DNA from: Kryptolebias marmoratus
Lineage: Eukaryota > Chordata > Actinopteri > Cyprinodontiformes > Rivulidae
Assembly (NCBI RefSeq): GCF_001649575.2
Contig: NC_051441.1
Location: forward strand, 14,462,018-14,526,017
Direction: 5' to 3'
Length of the DNA stretch: 64,000 nucleotides
The notes beneath the pieces were generated by a model. That model was given only the letters and a program-made list of their open reading frames with translations, was not told where the DNA came from and did not search any database. The translations under genes were made by a program, and so were the position numbers. Shown here piece after piece: positions 62,115-64,000 of this stretch (position 1 is its first letter; each line of letters opens with the position of its first letter).

Positions 62115-62680
62115 TGTTATGTTTATTGTGTATAATATTGCTAGTGTTATTACTAGTTTAAATACGCCACCTTGTGGTCACTTTAAGTTATTGTTTAAGT
62201 TAATAATAGAAGAAGAATATGGACAGGAAGTGCTTTGCCCAGAATCGAACGGCCGCTCCACACTCCTCCTGGTTCTTTCTTGGTGTTTGTTAAAGCATTG
62301 TCTGTGAGTATTACTTGGTTAAAATATTGAGACACCTGTAATGTTGCATGATATGATGATATTGTGTAAAGTTGTATGTTTATAGCCCGTTATTATTACG
62401 CTAATGAGTCCGTTTTCATATGCTAATTTCTTGTTGCTAATCGCTAGCTAACATCCTCATTTCATTGAAAGTCAATGCCATGTTGGTCCTTTATTTTATT
62501 TATATCATTCTGTAAAGCCTAGATTGTAATACATTGCATGCCTGTATGTTACAGTTTCACAAATTGAACTACTACTGAAGTAAACTTCATTAACCAGTCA
62601 TCGCTGTCCGGAGTTTCTTCATCGTTCAAGATTGTTTAGCTGTTCGGATAGCTGGTGCAGTATCTAGCGAGGCCAATAAT
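62115..62680 (+). mobile_element. possible LTR (BEL/Pao-like), tentative
   Basis: Starts TGTTATGTTTATTGTG immediately after a family B arm, contains CGCCACCTTGTGGTCAC and a more GC-rich centre (GAATCGAACGGCCGCTCC), and ends with TCGCTGTCCGGAGTTTC, CATCGTTCAAGATTG and GGTGCAGTATCTAGCGAGG. These words recall fish BEL/Pao LTRs as I remember them. No CA end or target duplication is clear, so it may be truncated. Confidence 0.4.
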
Positions 62681-62974
62681 ATTTATTTTATCAGTAAAAA
62701 TAGTTGTAAAACAATGAGAGTAAATGTGTGTTTTTTCCAGAAATTATAATTTCATACATATTAATCTGCATTTGCCTTTTTAAAGTGGCCTTTACATCCC
62801 TGGTTTGTTCATCATCTATGTTTGGTCAGACTCTGTGGTGTTTACATTAGAAATGAAAATGAAACGCTGAGCATTCCTTGAACTTTGTCCCAGAGTTTTA
62901 GTCTAAGATTATCTTATGTTGAGAAATGACGACTAGAGCTGTTTTGGTCACACCTTGCAAATAGCATTTTGCAC

Positions 62975-63245
62975 AGTCTTGTGATATCTTATGAGATGTA
63001 TTTGTGTTTCAGTTATGTGTTGAGGATGATTCTCAGCTACTACCACACCAAATCTATCTCAATATTTGAAAATTCGACTGAGATATAGCAATTTTTGTGT
63101 TTTTAAGGCTGATTAGCTGTGAATCTTGAATTAGGTTGAATCCAAAAGTTCACAAGTTGTAAATGTTCATCCAGTGATTACTTTCTGACAGTTTCATTAA
63201 AATGCATGCAGTAGTTCATGAGATATTTTGCTAGCAGACAGATAG
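62975..63245 (-). repeat. family A repeat, one monomer
   Basis: GATTCTCAGCTACTACCACA, CCAAATCTATCTCAATAT, GACTGAGATATAGCAAT, GAATCTTGAATTAGGTTGA, CATCCAGTGATTACTTTCTG and GAGATATTTTGCTAGCAGAC follow the family A order. A short plus-strand fragment (TTAGCCAACACAAAAAAGGG) lies beyond at 63510-63560. Confidence 0.8.
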
Positions 63246-63254
63246 ATGAAAAGA

Positions 63255-63425
63255 CATGGGCAAATTCCCCTGACGTGCATGTTTTAGAACTGTTAAAGGA
63301 AACCAGAGTACATGGAGAAAACACATGCACAGGTTTATAGTCTGCATAAAAAGACCCCAGCTGAAACTCAAACCTGAAACCTTGTTATTGTGAGGCAACA
63401 GTCCTAACCACCTGCAGCATGCAGT
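63255..63425 (-). repeat. tRNA-like SINE-type repeat
   Basis: On the minus strand the sequence reads GGTGGTTAGGACTGTTGCC (A-box-like), then GGTTTCAGGTTTGAGTTTC (B-box-like), followed by CAGCTGGGGTCTTTTTATG, TGTGTTTTCTCCATGTACTC and TGGTTTCCTTTAACAG. This order is the head and body of a widespread fish repeat with a tRNA-like start. The boxes are diverged, so it is unlikely to be transcribed by Pol III. Confidence 0.55.
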
Positions 63426-63559
63426 CATTATTCTAAATCTGAATTTAAAGTAACTAAATTATTTGCACATCACAACAGGTATCCCTAAAATATTGGCTAA
63501 TTCACATTAGCCAACACAAAAAAGGGTAAAACTCAGTTAATTTTACACATATTAAATTA

Positions 63560-64000
63560 AATTTCGCATGGTGGTCATGACGTCATTAATTTAGTTTAAA
63601 AAAAAAACGTTGTTTAACCATCTGTTCTTCCATCGACTACTCTTAAAAAACAGAAAATAAAATAGCTTCTCATCACAACACCTAATTGTGTTAGACTGCA
63701 TGTAATCTGTAGTGGATCGAGTGCATCATATGGGTTTGCAGTGAACTGTTGTAATATTTTTACATTCCTAAAAGAATTATGTTTTTTGTTTTTTAATGAG
63801 AAATATTTGCCCCTCTACACAATTCTGTTAATAGATAAGTCATTATTTATTTTATTTATTAACTGTTTTTGTCGACACAGTCTATATTGTCCATAACAGA
63901 GTCTGTCTGTCTGTCTATCACGCTAGCAAAACAGTGAGTTAACTTCGCCAAAACAAGTTGTTTGACCTTTCACGGTCTCCGTAGTTCCCTTGCAGCGCGA
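63560..64000 (+). other. intron end of window, nothing recognised apart from a (GTCT)4 run
   Basis: AT-rich sequence with a short GTCT tetranucleotide run at 63901-63916. No second GluN2 coding exon appears before the window ends. Confidence 0.5.

Overview
The window is AT-rich vertebrate DNA, almost certainly from a ray-finned (teleost) fish. The signs are one spliced receptor exon surrounded by very long non-coding stretches, many (TG)n, (TA)n and GGAA-type simple repeats, and decayed fish-type mobile elements: an RTE/Rex3-like LINE, a Tc1-like transposase, solo LTRs and MITE-like repeats. There are no bacterial-style operons, and nearly every open frame is a chance frame or lies in a repeat.

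One gene can be supported. Positions 6642-7136 (+) are the first coding exon of an NMDA-type glutamate receptor GluN2 subunit, closest by eye to GRIN2A. The exon has a long pyrimidine tract and AG acceptor just before the ATG. It runs through a basic leader and signal peptide into the amino-terminal domain, and ends in phase 0 at a consensus donor. The acceptor means the transcript starts further upstream, so 5' UTR exon(s) must lie upstream, either in 1-6638 or before the window. No second coding exon is visible, so 7137-64000 is read as one intron of at least 56.8 kb.

Layout: 1-6638, upstream or 5' UTR intron sequence with repeat copies at 480-1262. 6639-7136, coding exon. 7137-64000, intron carrying (a) family A, a dispersed repeat built of about 300-bp monomers in 1 to 3 tandem copies with a recurring 3' end (11080, 11820, 19095, 35815, 44215, 46700, 48485, 62975 and smaller pieces); (b) family B, MITE-like elements with long inverted arms (14335, 23730, 25700, 56411 and single arms elsewhere); (c) an RTE/Rex3-like LINE remnant at 17275-17840; (d) a Tc1-like transposase pseudogene at 34249-35135; (e) solo LTRs at 25981-26726 and 40147-40783, the latter with a perfect 5-bp target duplication, plus two weaker LTR candidates; (f) a SINE-like tail near 63255; (g) a near-perfect 84-bp palindrome at 21427; (h) a 0.75-kb GGAA-rich purine tract at 59355-60115; (i) two strong G-quadruplex motifs at 19292 and 42951.

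The most notable protein observation is that the histidine equivalent to human GluN2A His44, a high-affinity zinc ligand, is arginine here, while the His128 equivalent is kept. The leader is also unusually long and arginine-rich. I found no new multi-gene system. The unusual content is the two repeat families, the palindrome and the receptor's zinc-site change.
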